Shown here: positions 20,339 to 32,040 of the stretch, piece after piece
How the letters are laid out: the number at the start of each line of letters is the position of its first letter
Numbering within the stretch: the first letter of the stretch is position 1
Assembly (NCBI GenBank): GCA_009829735.1
Contig: CM020618.1
Coordinates: 4,524,882 to 4,588,881, forward strand
Direction of reading: 5' to 3'
Length of the DNA: 64,000 nt
Source: Pyropia yezoensis
Taxonomy: Eukaryota > Rhodophyta > Bangiophyceae > Bangiales > Bangiaceae
Position numbers and translations under genes: made by a program
Notes under the pieces: model-generated
Databases searched by the model: none
What the model was told of the DNA's origin: nothing
The model's input: the letters and a program-made list of their open reading frames with translations, nothing else

Positions 20339-22201
20339 GGCAAGGGGTGGAGGGTGGGGAGAGCGGGGGGGGGAGGGGGGGGGAGGCGGAAGGGAGGAAG
20401 GGAGAGGTGGCGGGAGAGAAAAAGATAGAGGGACGAAAAGGGAGGGAGGGTGGGTGGATGGGTGGGGGAAAGGGGCGAAAGGCAAGAGCCACGAGGGGGG
20501 GGGGGCAAGGACGACAGGCGGGGGGGGGGGAGGAAGACAAGGGGGACGGCCGCGTCTACCGCACCGTGGGCTGGGAAGGGGTCTTGACGGCCAGAGGGGA
20601 AGAGACGGGACGTGGGTGGCGGTTCTCTTCCCTGAAAAAAGACAAGCGCCGAACAAAGGGAGAGGGGGGGCGGGCGGACAGGCGTCGACGCAGACACGAG
20701 GGGAGAGAGAGCCGAGGAGGGACGGGGAGCACGGGGCAGCCGACGGGTGCGGAGGGTGGGGGGGGGTTGGGCGGGCGGCAGGTCAACTCCACGAGTAGAT
20801 GGGGGAGGGGCACGCGGTGTACGCAGGGATGCAGGCAGTGTCGTCGGGGAGGAGAAAAGATAGGCGCTGCGTTGATACGGCGACGGGGCGGCGGAATGTG
20901 GAGGAGGGGGGGCGGGGGGGGGGGGGTTCTAAAAGGTATCCACCACGCGGCGGCCGCCGACAGACACACGCGGCGGGGGCGGGGGGGGGGGGGGGGTGCT
21001 CGGCATCGTGGCCGCGGCCCGAGGGCAGGGGGGCGTGGGGGGGCGTGGGGGTGGGTGGGATGCGCCACCGTGACGCGGCAGGCGGTGGGGGGGGGTGGGT
21101 GGGGAGGGCAGCGAGTGACCGCGGCCGCACGCGCCGCGTGGCTGGCGATCCCCCCCCCCCCCCTCCGTGACCCCCCGCGCCGGCGCGCCGGTGCGTGCGC
21201 GCGTGGCACACCACGCGTCGCGTCGGGGGCGGGGAGGCGCAGGCTGCGCCTGTAACGAGGGCGTATGTCATGGAGGGGACGGAGGGTGGGAAGGGGGAAT
21301 GGCGGGGGATGGTGGCCGGGGGAGGGCGCGTGAGCGGCGCCGACCCCAAAAGGGAGGGACGGGACGGAAGCGGCGCGGAGGGGCCGCCACCGCGGGGTAG
21401 CCACGGGCGGCAGCGGGGGTGGTGGGCCTGGACGTGCCGCCGCCTGACACTGGCGGTGGCGGTGGCTGTGTCCCAGTTGGGGTCACTGCAACGCCGTGGG
21501 GGGGGTAAATACATACAAACACAGCCGCGTCCGTGCCAGCTCCACCTCTGCGGCACAAGGGGGGGGCTCTTGACGGCGCTTTGGGAGCGCACCCACCCGC
21601 CGACACGTGAGGGGTGGTGACGGGGGCGGCGCGCAAACAGATTCGTGGCAGCCCCGCGCCTCTGCCACCCGTCCTCTCTTCCCCCACGCAAAACCCGCCT
21701 GGGCGGGTGCCTCGGCGTGGAACCGCTGCTGCAGGGTTTACAAGAGGAAGAACAGGTGGCGCCGTGCCACGTCTTGGGGCGCCCTCGCCCACCATTTCTG
21801 CCTGGATCTCTGGAGAGAACAGTCGGCACCACGAACGCGCCAATACTTGTTGCAAGCTGACGTGCTTACTTGTCATCACTGCGTACTGTGGCAGTGCACC
21901 GTCTGGAAAGTTGATGTACATTTCAAATTCAACTTGTACATTTAGATGCGATGGAGTCAATTCTTATCGATAAAACATTTGTCGATAGGAATTGAGCCCA
22001 TCGCGTCGGCCCGGGAGGATCGCGCCGATCATGATCGGCCCTCGTGGTGCTTCCCTCCTTCCCCAACCGAACGCCCTCGTCATCCCGCCCTCTCTTCCAG
22101 TGCCCGCGTGGTACACTCCCCCTCCGCACCCCCCCCCTCTCGTATCGCAGCGCTGGGCGCTCTTCCCCGCCCCCTCGGGCCTCTCACCCGCCCCCACCAC
22201 C
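20339..22201. other. Intergenic region, G/C runs, divergent promoters
   Basis: The secreted protein (minus) and the L18-type gene (plus) start away from each other, 1.86 kb apart. The first 0.9 kb is G/A-rich with several G runs (near 20369, 20498 and 20917). An AT-richer stretch follows at 21850-21990, and a C-rich leader ends at the L18 start. No gene is seen. Confidence 0.5.
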
Positions 22202-23556
22202 ATGGGCCGTTTCCGTGTCCGGCGGCTGCCGCCGTCGGTTGCGGAGCTGGTCATCACCCTCAGCAATCGGCACGTCAAGACGCAGCTGTGGGACCGCGCC
22301 ACCCACCGGGTGGTGGTGGCTGCCGAGTCTGTCGAACCGGTACGTCTTGGGGTGGGGTGGAGGGAGGGGGCGGCGGATGGTAGGGGGGGGGGGGGGGGGG
22401 GGGGGGATGAGCGTCGGCGATGCACGCTTTGACCCCACCGTCGGGCCTGCGGTGTGGTCCATGGGCGGCGGTACAGCGGCGGCGGTGACCCCTCCCCGGT
22501 TCTTCCCCTTGATGGGCTACCAGGCCACCGCCGACGACGGCCGTCCCGCGGCCGCTGTGGCCGGCCGCTGCCGCCGCCGCCACCCACCCCCTCCCGCGTG
22601 AGCTGTGGTGGGCGGCCCCCTGAGACTGTGGGCGCCGGCGCTGACCACCGCCGACCGCCCCCACGCCGACGAAGGTTTCCTGTTTTTTGGTCCTCCCGAC
22701 GGCTGCCGCCGTGCGCTGTCGGCTCCTGCCCACATGCTGGGTGTGTGTTGTGTGTTTGGTTGTGTCATGTGCGTGACACACCACCCCCCTTCTGTCTATC
22801 CCCCCCAAACAGGCGCTCCGGTACAAGATTTTCCAGCAGAATGCCCCCGCAACGGGAGCAGCAGGAGCGGCGGCGGCGGCGGCAGCGACGGCGGCCAACA
22901 CGACGGCGCCCCCCTCCCCTTTTCCAGGCCTCACGCCGCCCGCCCCTGCAGCAGACCCGCCCGCCACCACCCCCCCCCCCCCCCCCCCCCCCGGCTCGCC
23001 CGCCCGCACGCCCACCCCCACCCCCACCACCCTCAGTCCACCCGCCGAAGGCGGCGCCCCCCCCCGGCCTTTTGATTTTGGCTCCTACGCGACCGCCTCG
23101 GTCGCCGCCGCGGGCATTGTCGGCGCGGCGCTCGCGTCACGCGCGGCCGCCGCGGGCGTGGCGGGGGTGGTGTGGAAGACCCACCCGCCGCCGCGGTACC
23201 ACGGCAAGGTCAAGGCGGTGGTGGACGCGCTCGCCGCGGAGGGGGTTACCGTCTACTCGCGGGGCGAGCCCGCGGGGGGGCCCGTCGCCGCGCATGCACC
23301 GCCGGGGAGGGAAGGGGGGGGGGCGCCGTCGGAGGGGGAGGAGGTGGAGTTGGGGGGGGGGATGAGGAGGGGGAGGGGGAGTGGCAGGAGGCGGCGCCAC
23401 CCCGCGCATGAGGGTCACGAGTGCGGCGTTTGGTGGCCCAGGAGCTCGGGGCGTGTAGCTGCCGGGGGGGTCGGTGCTCTTTGTCGATGCCGTTGTCTTT
23501 TCTTTTTTGTCTTTTGTAGCTCTGCCCGCCTCAGCATGATGCCCGCGGTTCCGTGA
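22202..23556 (+). CDS. Ribosomal protein L18 (uL18)-type protein, two exons
   Basis: Exon 1 is 22202-22339 and exon 2 starts at 22813; the intron is phase 0 with GTACGT donor and AACAG acceptor. Exon 1 encodes MGRFRVRRLPPSVAELVITL and then LSNRHVKTQLWDRATHRVV, the N-terminal strands of bacterial/organellar L18. After a long Ala/Pro insert that includes a 23-C run kept in frame, exon 2 resumes with FDFGSYATASVAAAGIVGAA. It closes with RYHGKVKAVVDALAAEGV, the L18 C-terminal helix. This arrangement resembles the plant L18/L5e-domain organellar proteins and suggests a mitochondrial or plastid 50S role. The stop at 23556 gives 293 aa with an odd Arg/Cys/Phe tail. A one-base-longer G run at 23352-23361 would instead end the protein at 23411 with an acidic tail (245 aa). 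Confidence 0.72.
22340..22812 (+). other. Spliceosomal intron of the L18-type gene
   Basis: 473 bases, GTACGT...AACAG. Removing it joins ...AAESVEP to ALRYKIFQ in phase 0. It contains a G run at 22382-22406. Confidence 0.75.
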
Positions 23557-23877
23557 GCAGCCCGGCGACACGGGACGTCAGCGCACCCTGCCGCGGCGCG
23601 CGCCGGGGACGTGGGGGCCTCCAACCGCCGCCGTCCTCACCTGCCCGTCGAGGGGGGGGGCGTGTCCCCCGCGGGATCGCTGCCCCATCCGCGACCCTCG
23701 GGCAGCCAGCCTCTCCCCCCCCCCCATTGCTCATTGCCGCCGTCGCAGTCTGGGTGCAAGGCGGGCGATGGCGGCGGCGCCCGTTTGCACCCGCCAAACG
23801 TATACACACACCCCGTGCGGGCGCGAGCGCGGCCGACCGTCGCCCCCCGCACCACACGCCCAAAGGCGACCCGTCGC
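23557..23877. other. Convergent 3' region between the L18-type and dehydrogenase genes
   Basis: 321 bases of GC-rich sequence with a C run near 23711-23725. No gene seen. Confidence 0.5.
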
Positions 23878-25623
23878 CTAGACGGCCGCGCCCACCGTCT
23901 CCTTCGGGGCACCCTCTGCGGGTGTGTCCGCCGTGGTGGCAGTGGTGGCCGCGGCGGCGGCGGCGTCGGCGGCAGTGCCCCCGTTGCATGCCGACGCCGG
24001 CGGGGGCGGCGCGTCGGCGACCGGCGGCGCTGCGTCGTGCTTTGCGGCGGCGGCGCCTTGGGCGGCCACGTCGGCTTCCGCCGCCTCGCATGCGTCGAGC
24101 CGCGAGCGGATGGCAGCAAAGGACGCCTCCAGCCGGTCCAGCTGTGCCCGGGCCATCGGGTTGTACTTGTACAGGCCATAGTAGAGGTCAAAAGAGTCCT
24201 CTGTTGTCGAGGGGCGAGCAGAGAGAGCGGGGGGCGGGGGGGGGGTGGGGGACGTACGGGAAGAGTGGGGCGGGCACGTCGGGCGGGGTCAGTCAGTGCT
24301 CCCATTGACGCCGTGCGCCCGCCCCGCCGGCGGCGCACACCTCGCACGCGCGCTCGTAGAAAGCACCTACAAGAGCGTCGTGTCCCCCGCCCAGAACATG
24401 TCGTGAAAGTCACCCCAACATTGACATCGCCGCTGCCACCCCCGCCACCCCCCCTCCTCGCCCCTCCCCTCCCTCTCTCCCTCCCACCCTCCAGACAAAC
24501 GTACTGATGGTCGTGTCCACCACCCCCAAGAGGCTCTCGTAGCCCTTGGTGTTGATGGGCGTGCCCCCGACGCCAAGCCCCGCCAGCAGCCGCCCCGTCG
24601 TGTGGGTGATAAACTGCGTTGACGCGGCGTACGCGTCGTGGGTGGAGACGGACATCTCGACCATGCGGCAGCCTTCCGCCGCCCAGACAGCCAAAAACCG
24701 GTCGCACCGCGGCCCGTCGCGGACGCGCAGGCGGTCATACACAAACGGGAGCCCCCCCCAGCCGGCCCGCCCCGACTCGGGGCCAAACATGGGGTGCGTG
24801 CACAGGATGTCGGCGGCGGCGGGGAGGAGCTCCGTCAGCAGCGCCGCCGCGTGCACCTTGACCGACAGCACGTCCACGACGAGCGTGTCGGCCAGGGCGG
24901 CCAGCGGGAAGGCCTTGAGCACCATCGCGAGGGACATGATGGACGTGCAAAAGATGACGACCTGCGGCTTTGCCGCGACCAGGACGGCCGCGTCGCGGGT
25001 GTAGGAGGCGCCCAGTTCGGTGGCCGCAGCCGAGTAGTCACCACGGCTCATGCCAATGACCCTAGAAGAAAAAAAACAAAAAAAAACAGGAATAGGGCGG
25101 GGAGGCGAGGGGCGGGGGGCGGGGGGCGGAGGGGGGCACCGCGTGTGTGGGCCGTCGGAGGGGAGACATGGGAGGGAGCACATCCAGGCAAGAACAAAGA
25201 GGCCAACAGGCACACGTTAGACCTGAGCGCACGGGCACAGGTTCTGACCGCGCCCTCCCGCGCAGCGCCAGGTACGAGCGCGCCCAGGGGGGCACCAGAA
25301 AACCAACCACCCATACCACACACCACGGGCACGCGCACGCACGCGCACGCACGTCACCATCCACCACCCATATCTCACACCCCCCCCCGCCCATGAACGC
25401 ACTTGTGCCCCTGCTTGACAAACGTGGCGGCGAGGAACTGGCCAAAGTTGCCAAACCCAACAATGCCAATGACCTGCGGCGGCGGCGGCGGCGGGCGCGT
25501 CGCCGTTGCCACCCGCGTGACCGTGACGGCGCCGTCGGGGGCGGTGGTGGCCGCCTCGGCCACCACCCGCGGGGTGCCATCCGCGGCGGCAGGGGGGGGC
25601 GGGGGGGGGGGGGACGGGTCCAT
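23878..25623 (-). CDS. Arogenate/prephenate dehydrogenase (TyrA family), three exons
   Basis: This enzyme makes tyrosine from arogenate (or prephenate) by NAD(P)-dependent oxidative decarboxylation, normally in plastids of algae and plants. The exons on the minus strand are 25623-25403, 25061-24505 and 24200-23878. Donors are GTGCGT and GTACGT, acceptors CTAG and ACAG, phases 2 and 1, giving 366 aa. Exon 1 has the nucleotide-binding loop VIGIVGFGNFGQF (near residues 50-62). Exon 2 has LCTHPMFGPESGRAGWGG and GCRMVEMS, and then THTTGRLL and PINTKGYESLL, the plant arogenate dehydrogenase signature blocks. Exon 3 begins DSFDLYYGLYKYN and ends in an Ala-rich tail. The start MDPSPPP is not presequence-like, so an upstream exon could be missing. 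The plant-type blocks favour arogenate. Confidence 0.85.
24201..24504 (-). other. Intron 2 of the TyrA gene
   Basis: 304 bases with a GTACGT donor and ACAACAG acceptor. Splicing gives ...DTTI-K-DSFDLYYG in frame, matching the family across the junction. Confidence 0.8.
25062..25402 (-). other. Intron 1 of the TyrA gene
   Basis: 341 bases with a GTGCGT donor and TTCTTCTAG acceptor behind a T-rich tract. Splicing gives ...KQGHK-VIGMSRGDYS, exactly the family's spacing after the Rossmann loop. Confidence 0.85.
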
Positions 25624-26779
25624 GGCGCAGCAGGAGTACAAACACGCGGAAAGAAAAAAAAAAAGGGGGGGGGGGGAGTGAGCGCGGCCACGAAAGGGAG
25701 CAGCGGGGGAAGGCGATCCCCGAGGGGCAATGGACGAGGGAAGAGAGGGTCCACCCGGGCGGGGTGGGGGGGGGGGCGAGGAGAGGCAGGCCGTCACCGC
25801 CCCCACGAACAGGCCGTGGAGCGGGGCAGCAGCCGCCACGGGCACGAGCGTCCCACCCTGCAGGCGGTGGTGGCGTAGGTAGTCGTCACACCGCCGCGGG
25901 GAGGTGCGCCGGGCAGGAGCGGGGTGGGGACCCACGAGAGGGACGGCCGCCAGCGCTGTCGGCGCCAGAGCAAAAGGCAGCGGCGGGCAGTCCCGCCCCA
26001 GCATCGGTGCGCGCGCGGCCGGCCGCGTGGCTTCCGCCGTCGTCGAGATTTTTCACACAGGCGCTGCGCTGAGCTGGATCCGCCCAAAGCTGGGGGGGGG
26101 GCTGGATCATCATGACCAATGATCGGCCCTCACCACCGGCTGTGGCTGCGTATCCCGGATAGGCCATACGGCCCCGCGCGCCGACGGGAACAAGAGCCGG
26201 CGGGCGGCCAAAGCGGTGGCGCCGTCCCCCCATCGATGGAGGGCAACGCCCCTCCCCTTGGAATCATCCATGATGGGGGCAACACCACCGCTTGCCCGGC
26301 CGCCGGCATCGATGGGGGGGCACCGCCTCTGCGTGGCCAGCCGCCGGCCGCCAATGCATCGGTGGCGCACCACCCCCCGCCACGCCATGGCTGGCGCCAC
26401 CAGCGGTGGCGGCGGGGGGATGGCCGTCAGCCCCCCCCCACGCTGGTGGAGGCGGCGTACACCGCCGCGCGCTCAACGCGTGGGCCCTGCGCCGCCTGAT
26501 GGCACATCACCCGTATCCCCCCGCCCCCCCCCGCCTCTGCCCAAGCCCCAGGCGCTAGCGCCACACCTACGGGGACGCTGCCTATGGTCGAGACACCCTC
26601 CAACCAGCCACTGCCGCCCGCCTACGAGAGGACGCCACACGCCCTCCCCCCACTACCAATACAACAAAAGAGTAAAGTCATTCCGCCCGTCTGTGGCAGG
26701 GAGCGCACCGCCGTCACGCGCGCACCCCCCTACGCGCGCAGCCCCCAAGCCATCCCCACCCGTGGTACCTACGGTGCCG
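25624..26779. other. Intergenic region upstream of TyrA and downstream of RAD18
   Basis: The TyrA leader lies at 25624-25800. The rest contains direct and inverted copies of a motif around CATCGATGG (26230-26320) and C runs. No gene is supported. Confidence 0.45.
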
Positions 26780-28865
26780 TCAGCCAGCCGGCCCGGTGGG
26801 CGTCGCCCCTCCCGCCTCCCCCCCCGGCACCCCCCCCCCTCCCCCCTCCGCCTCTGCCGCCGCTACCGCCCGCCGCCGGATGGACGCCCGCCGCCGCTCG
26901 CGGGCGGCCTCGTGGTTGCGTCGCACCCGCTCCGCCTCTTCAGGCGTCAGCGTCCGTGCTCCACCCGCCGCGTCTGCCGCTGCACCCGCCGGGGGCGCCC
27001 CCGCCGGGACGCCGGCGGAGGGGGGCGGCGGCGGCGGTGGGGACAAGGACAGCCCCGCCGCCGCCCGCGGCCGCTTGTGCCGCGCCGCCGCCGCCCGGGC
27101 GGCGGCGACCAGTGCCGGGAAGGACGAGGCGCCCGGCGGGACAACCCCCCCCATGCCCCCCCGCCCCGACCCGCCGCCGGGCGCCGCCGCCGCCGCGCCG
27201 CCCGCCCTTGGGCGGGGCGCCAGGAAGGCGTCCAACGAGCCAGACGTGCCGCGGGCGGCGGCGGCGGCCCCCCCCGTGGCGGCCTCCCACGACCGCACCT
27301 GGCGGGCCAGGTCGGCGGCGCCCGGGCGCACCGCCGCGGGCGCGTCGACCGCCGCGTTGTACCGCACCACGTACTCGGCGTGGCGGGCGGCGAGGGCGGA
27401 CCGGTCGCCGGTGGTGGGCAGGCCCGCCGCTGCCAGGGCGGTGCGGAAAGTCGCCACCGATGTCAGGCCGGCGGGGAGGAAGGGCAGGTGGGCGGGGCGG
27501 TCACGCGCGCGTGCGTCGGCGGCGGTGTCACTGCCGCCGCCGCCGCCGCCGTCGGGCACGCAGGGGGGGATGACGACGGGCGGCGGCGCCGGCAGCTGGC
27601 GGTACCGCCAAAGCGCGCCCACCACCCCGTGGGCGACGGCGTTGACGACAAAATGGGCGGCGCTGGCGGGGCGCCGACACGCGGGGCACTCGGGGCGGAT
27701 GAGGAGCCACCGACGGAGGCACAGGCTGCAGTAGGTGTGGCCACAGCGGAGGCTGCGAGGCGCAAGGGGGGGGGGGCAAGAGGCGCGGGGGAGGAAGGTC
27801 AAGGCGAAAGAAGAACACCCGACACACCCGACAACAGTAACAAAAACGGGGGGGGGGCGGGGGGAGCCAGAGTGCGGCAAGGGAGCAAGGGCAGTGAACA
27901 CAAGCGATAGCGCCGGCAGCAGGGGGATGGGTCAGTCCATGCCACCTACAAGTGGGTGGCATTGCCAGCGGCGCCGCGGCCCGCCCCCAGCGAGCGTGCA
28001 CCGGCAGTCGCCACCCCCCTCGCCTCGCCTCCTTTCCAGCAGCAGCGCACGAAACATCGCTCCCGCGATCACCCCCTCCCCAAACCCCGCCCCCCCACCG
28101 AGCGCCAACACGACGCACATACTCGACGGGCGCCGTGAAGTACTCGCGGCAGATGGGGCAATGCGACAAGCCGTCCAGCTCGGCCACCAGTGCCGCCGCC
28201 GCGTCGCCATCACCACCACCATCACGACCACCACGGCCGCCGCCGCCGCCGCCGCCACCGCCCCCGTGAACGCGGTCCCGACCGCCATCACCATCACAAA
28301 CACTGCCGCCGCCCGCGGCAGTGACGCCGCCGCCGTCGTCGCCGCCGCCGTCGCCGCCGCCGCCGTCACCGCCGCCACCACCACCGCTGGTACCCACCTC
28401 GGCATTGCCACCATCGCCGTCGCCGTCGCCCCGACCCGCCGACCCCGCGGCGTCCATCGGGGGGGCGGCGGCGGCACCCCCCGGCGCCCCCCCCGCCCCC
28501 GCGCGCCCACCGTCATCGCGGACGGAAGCACCCACCGCCGGCACAGTGGCAGGCGGAACAGCAGGAGGGCGCCTCTGGGGAGGCGGCGCCGCCGGTGGCC
28601 GTAGCCGCGACGGGGACGGGGGGGACGCGGACGGTGGCGCCGACGGCGGCGGCGACGGTGGTGGTGGTGGTGGTGGCGGCGGTGAGCGTGGCGGCGGCGA
28701 GACGGGCGTCGCCCCACCGGGGGCGGTCGCGCCGGGGGGGGGCTCGGCGTAGGGTGGCGGCGACGAGGGCGGCGGCGGCGACGAGGGCGGCGGCGGCGAC
28801 GAGGGTGGCGGCGGCGACGAGGGTGGCGCAGCCGCCGCCGCAGAAGGGTCCGCCCCGGGGGCCAT
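26780..28865 (-). CDS. RAD18: RAD18-type E3 ubiquitin ligase, two exons
   Basis: RAD18 with RAD6 mono-ubiquitinates PCNA to start damage-tolerant DNA synthesis. The exons are 28865-28123 and 27752-26780, with a GTATGT donor and CGCAG acceptor, phase 2, 571 aa. The splice rebuilds a C3HC4 RING: CPICREYFTAPVD from exon 1, then LRCGHTYCSLCLRRWL and ECPACRRP from exon 2. RAD18-like residues follow (HFVVNAVA). A SAP DNA-binding motif lies at about residues 335-380 (LPFLPAGLTSVATFRTALAA, then YNAAVDA). I see no UBZ zinc finger between the two. The ~230 residues before the RING are Pro-, Gly- and Asp-rich repeats. A later in-frame Met at 28457 would shorten this to ~110 and may be the real start. 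The C-terminus is a basic helix (RRNHEAARERRRASIRRR). Confidence 0.8.
27753..28122 (-). other. Intron of the RAD18-type gene
   Basis: 370 bases, donor GTATGT and acceptor CTCGCAG. Splicing restores the RING spacing CPIC-x14-CGH-x2-C. Confidence 0.85.
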
Positions 28866-29468
28866 CCACGCCCCTCCTCCCCCTCGCACCTCCTCCCTGC
28901 CCCCCCTGCTCCTGCTCCTCCTCCTCACCGCCAGTCGTGGGCGATCCAAACAACAAGGCGGCGACACAGGAACAAAAAAGAGATTGAAAAACCCGTTGGA
29001 AAAAACACCGCGGGACGATGGCCACCGCGGAACGGTAGCATGAGAATGCCGACGGTCGGTAGCAGTGGCAGAGAGGAGGGGATGGGAGGGGGGGGGGGAG
29101 AGGCGACGGCGGTTTGGTGCGGAGGGGGGGGGGGAGGGCGAGGGGTGTTGTTTCTTGTGAAACAGCAGTGGATGGTCGGTGGTGGAGACGTGCACCCTTT
29201 TTTCGGTGAGTGCCAAGTGCATTGGCGCGAAGGTGGAGAAGGGGGGTGGGACGATGCATCCGCGGGAAGGGAGATTGGGTCATTCCGAAACGCGCAGTGT
29301 CCGAGATCCTTCCGGGCCACCATCTCCGCGCCCCCGTCCTCTACAGCCCAGTCCAGGCCGTCAAGGACACACATGCCAGCAGCTGCCCCACCCCCCTCCC
29401 CCCGGCCCCCTTCCAGCTCCATCCCCACCCCTCCCCCCTCCTCCATCTCCTCCCCCCCTCCTGGCCAT
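28866..29468. other. Intergenic region, RAD18 leader and downstream of the large hypothetical gene
   Basis: No gene seen. The RAD18 side has C-rich strand bias; G runs lie near 29086-29098 and 29126-29136. Confidence 0.5.
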
Positions 29469-30297
29469 TTACGCCCCCCAGCCGGCGCCCCCCCCCCCCG
29501 CGGCGGGCGCCGCCGGCACCACCGCCCGCACCGCCGCGGCGGCGGCAGCCAGCGGCCGCCCGCCCCCACCAGCAGCACCCCGTCGGTCGGCGGCGGCGGC
29601 CAGCGCCGACGCGAGTGACCGCCACGACGCGGGCGCGACGCCCGCCACGCACCCGCCACCGCCACCCCCCCCACCACCACCACCTCCACCACCACTACCG
29701 CCGCCACCACCGCCTCCGCAACCGACCGCGGGGGGGGCACCCACCGCGGCGACACCCCCGGCGGTTGCCATAGAGGCGGCGACAGCGGCAGCCGTAGAGG
29801 ACGTAGAGGTGGTGGTGGTGGAGGCGGTGGAGGGGGTAGCAGAGGGGGCAGCGGCGGCGGTAGCGGCGGCAGCGGCAGCGGCAGCCGCCGCAGCGGCGGT
29901 GGCGAGGCGTGCCGCCGCCGCTACCGCCGCCGCGTCGCGGCCGCAGGCGCGGAGGACCGACCGCGCCACCGCCACCGCGTCGGCGGGCGTCAGCGCGGCG
30001 GCCAGCGTGGCCGCCGCCGCGGCAGCCGCCGCCGACGGCGGCGCCGGCGGGCCCGCCGCCGCCGACGGCGGCGCCACCGCCGCCGCCGCCGCCCGTGGCC
30101 GCCGCCGCCACCGTGGTGACGGCGCCGCCCCCCCGGCGGGGGTGGCGGCGGCCGCCCCGCCGCCCCCCCCGCCGCCCCCCCGCCGCCCCCCCCGCCGCTC
30201 CCGCCGCCGCTGCTGCCGCCGCTGCCGCCGCTGCCCCCACTCCCCGCTCCCGCCGCCCGCCCCCGCGGGGGGTGCGCGGGGACGGCCGCGGCGGGCG

Positions 30298-30328
<31 letters not shown>

Positions 30329-32000
30329 AGCCTGCCCCGTCGGCGGCGAGCGCCACCGCCCGCGCCGCGCGGCCGGCGTCGACGCGGCCGCTGTGGAGCG
30401 CCGCCCGGAGGGCGGCCGCCGCCGGCGACGACGGTGGGGTGGAGAGGGCGGCGGCGGCGGCGGCGAGGCCCGCCGCCACCACCGCGGGGTGGGAGGAGCG
30501 GAGGGCGCCGAGGGTGGCCGCCGCCGCGGCGGCGGCGAGGGCGGCCCGGCAGGGGGGGGGGGGGGGGGGGGGGGGGGGGCGCGCCGCCCGCCATGGCCGG
30601 GGGGAGGGCGCGGGGGGGGGGAGGTGGGGGGGGAGGTGGGGGGGGGGGGGGGGGTGCCCTCCCGCGGCACCGCCCGCGGGTGTTGGCCGCCGGCCGCTGC
30701 TGCTGCCGCCGTCGGCGCTGTCGGTGGCGGCGGCGGTCGCGGCGGCCGCGCCCGTGGCTGCCAGGGGTGTCGTTGGCGGGGGTGCGTCGGCCGCGGCTGC
30801 CGTTGTCTCCCACCGCTCCCGGTTTCGGGAGGGGGTCGGCCGGTGGCCGCCGCCGCCGCCGCCCCGCCGCCGCGTGTCGTCCCCGCGGGCGGGGGTGGTG
30901 CCGCCGCCGCCGCCGCCGCCGCCGCCGCAGCCGCCGCCGCCGCCGGTAGCCGCGGCGGCGGTGGGGGCAGCCCGCGGGTCGGCGGCGAGGCCCGCCAGCG
31001 CGGCGGCAACGGCCGTGATGGCCGCGGCGGTGGCGGCCCAGCCGACCGCCCGGTCTGCCGACCGGAGGGCGGCGGCGAGCGCCCGCGCGGCCGCGTCGTC
31101 GGCGGGGCGAGGGCAGGTGGGGGTGGGGGGGGGGACGCCCGTTGGGGGGGGGGGGGGGGGGGGTGGCCGCGGCCCCGCGCGCAGCGGCGGCCGCTGGGGA
31201 AGCTGCCGCTGCTGTGGCTGTGGCTGCCACGGCTGCTGCTGTGGGTGGTGCGGCCGCTGCTGCCGGTGGTGCTGCTGCCGCGGCTGCTGCTGCTGCTGCT
31301 GCTGCTGTGGGTGCTGCCGGCAAGCGTCGCGGGTGGCCGCCGCCCGGCCCCGTTGGGCCGCGGAGGGGAGGCCCGACGGGGGGTGGGTGGCCCGGCGCCA
31401 TGGCGTGGGCCACCCCGCCGTGACCGCCGCGGGGCGTCGGCCGCCCCCGCAGCCGCCGCCGCGTCTGCCGCTTCCGTGAGCGGGAAGCTATCCCCTCGGC
31501 CTGCACACGTGGCCGACGGCGGGCCGCCGGCAGAGGGTGACGCCGTCGCCGACGTGGCAGAGGTCAACGCACCGGGAGTGTCGTCGGCCTCGGTGGTGTC
31601 TGACGGCGTGCCGGCCGTTGGGATGGACGGGGACGTGGTCGGGGTGGCGACCGGCGGGGTGCCGTCGGGAGAGGGCGCCCAGGCGATGTCGGGGGTGCCG
31701 ACCGACGAGCCTGCCCCACCGCCACGCGACGGCGGGACGCCCAGTGGGGTTCCGTGCGGCGGTGGCGTGGCTGGCATTGCACCCGCCGTGGAACACGACG
31801 AAGCAACCGACGACGACCGGTCTCCGGGCGACGCACACTCCATGGGAGCACACGCCCCACCGCTGGGGATGGTACGCGGCGTCACGGGCGGGCTCCCTGC
31901 TGCGGCACCAGCGGTGGGGCGGCTGTAGCAGTGGCTGCTCCCGCTGTCGCCGCTGACGCTGCGCCGCCGGCGGTGGCGGCCGCCCCAGCGCCTGCCACCT

Positions 32001-32040
<40 letters not shown>

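Noticed and set aside
20339-21832. Several frames of 200-390 codons on both strands
   Set aside because: Arg/Gly/Pro-rich translation in all frames with overlapping antisense frames of the same kind; nothing family-like, best read as leader and intergenic DNA.
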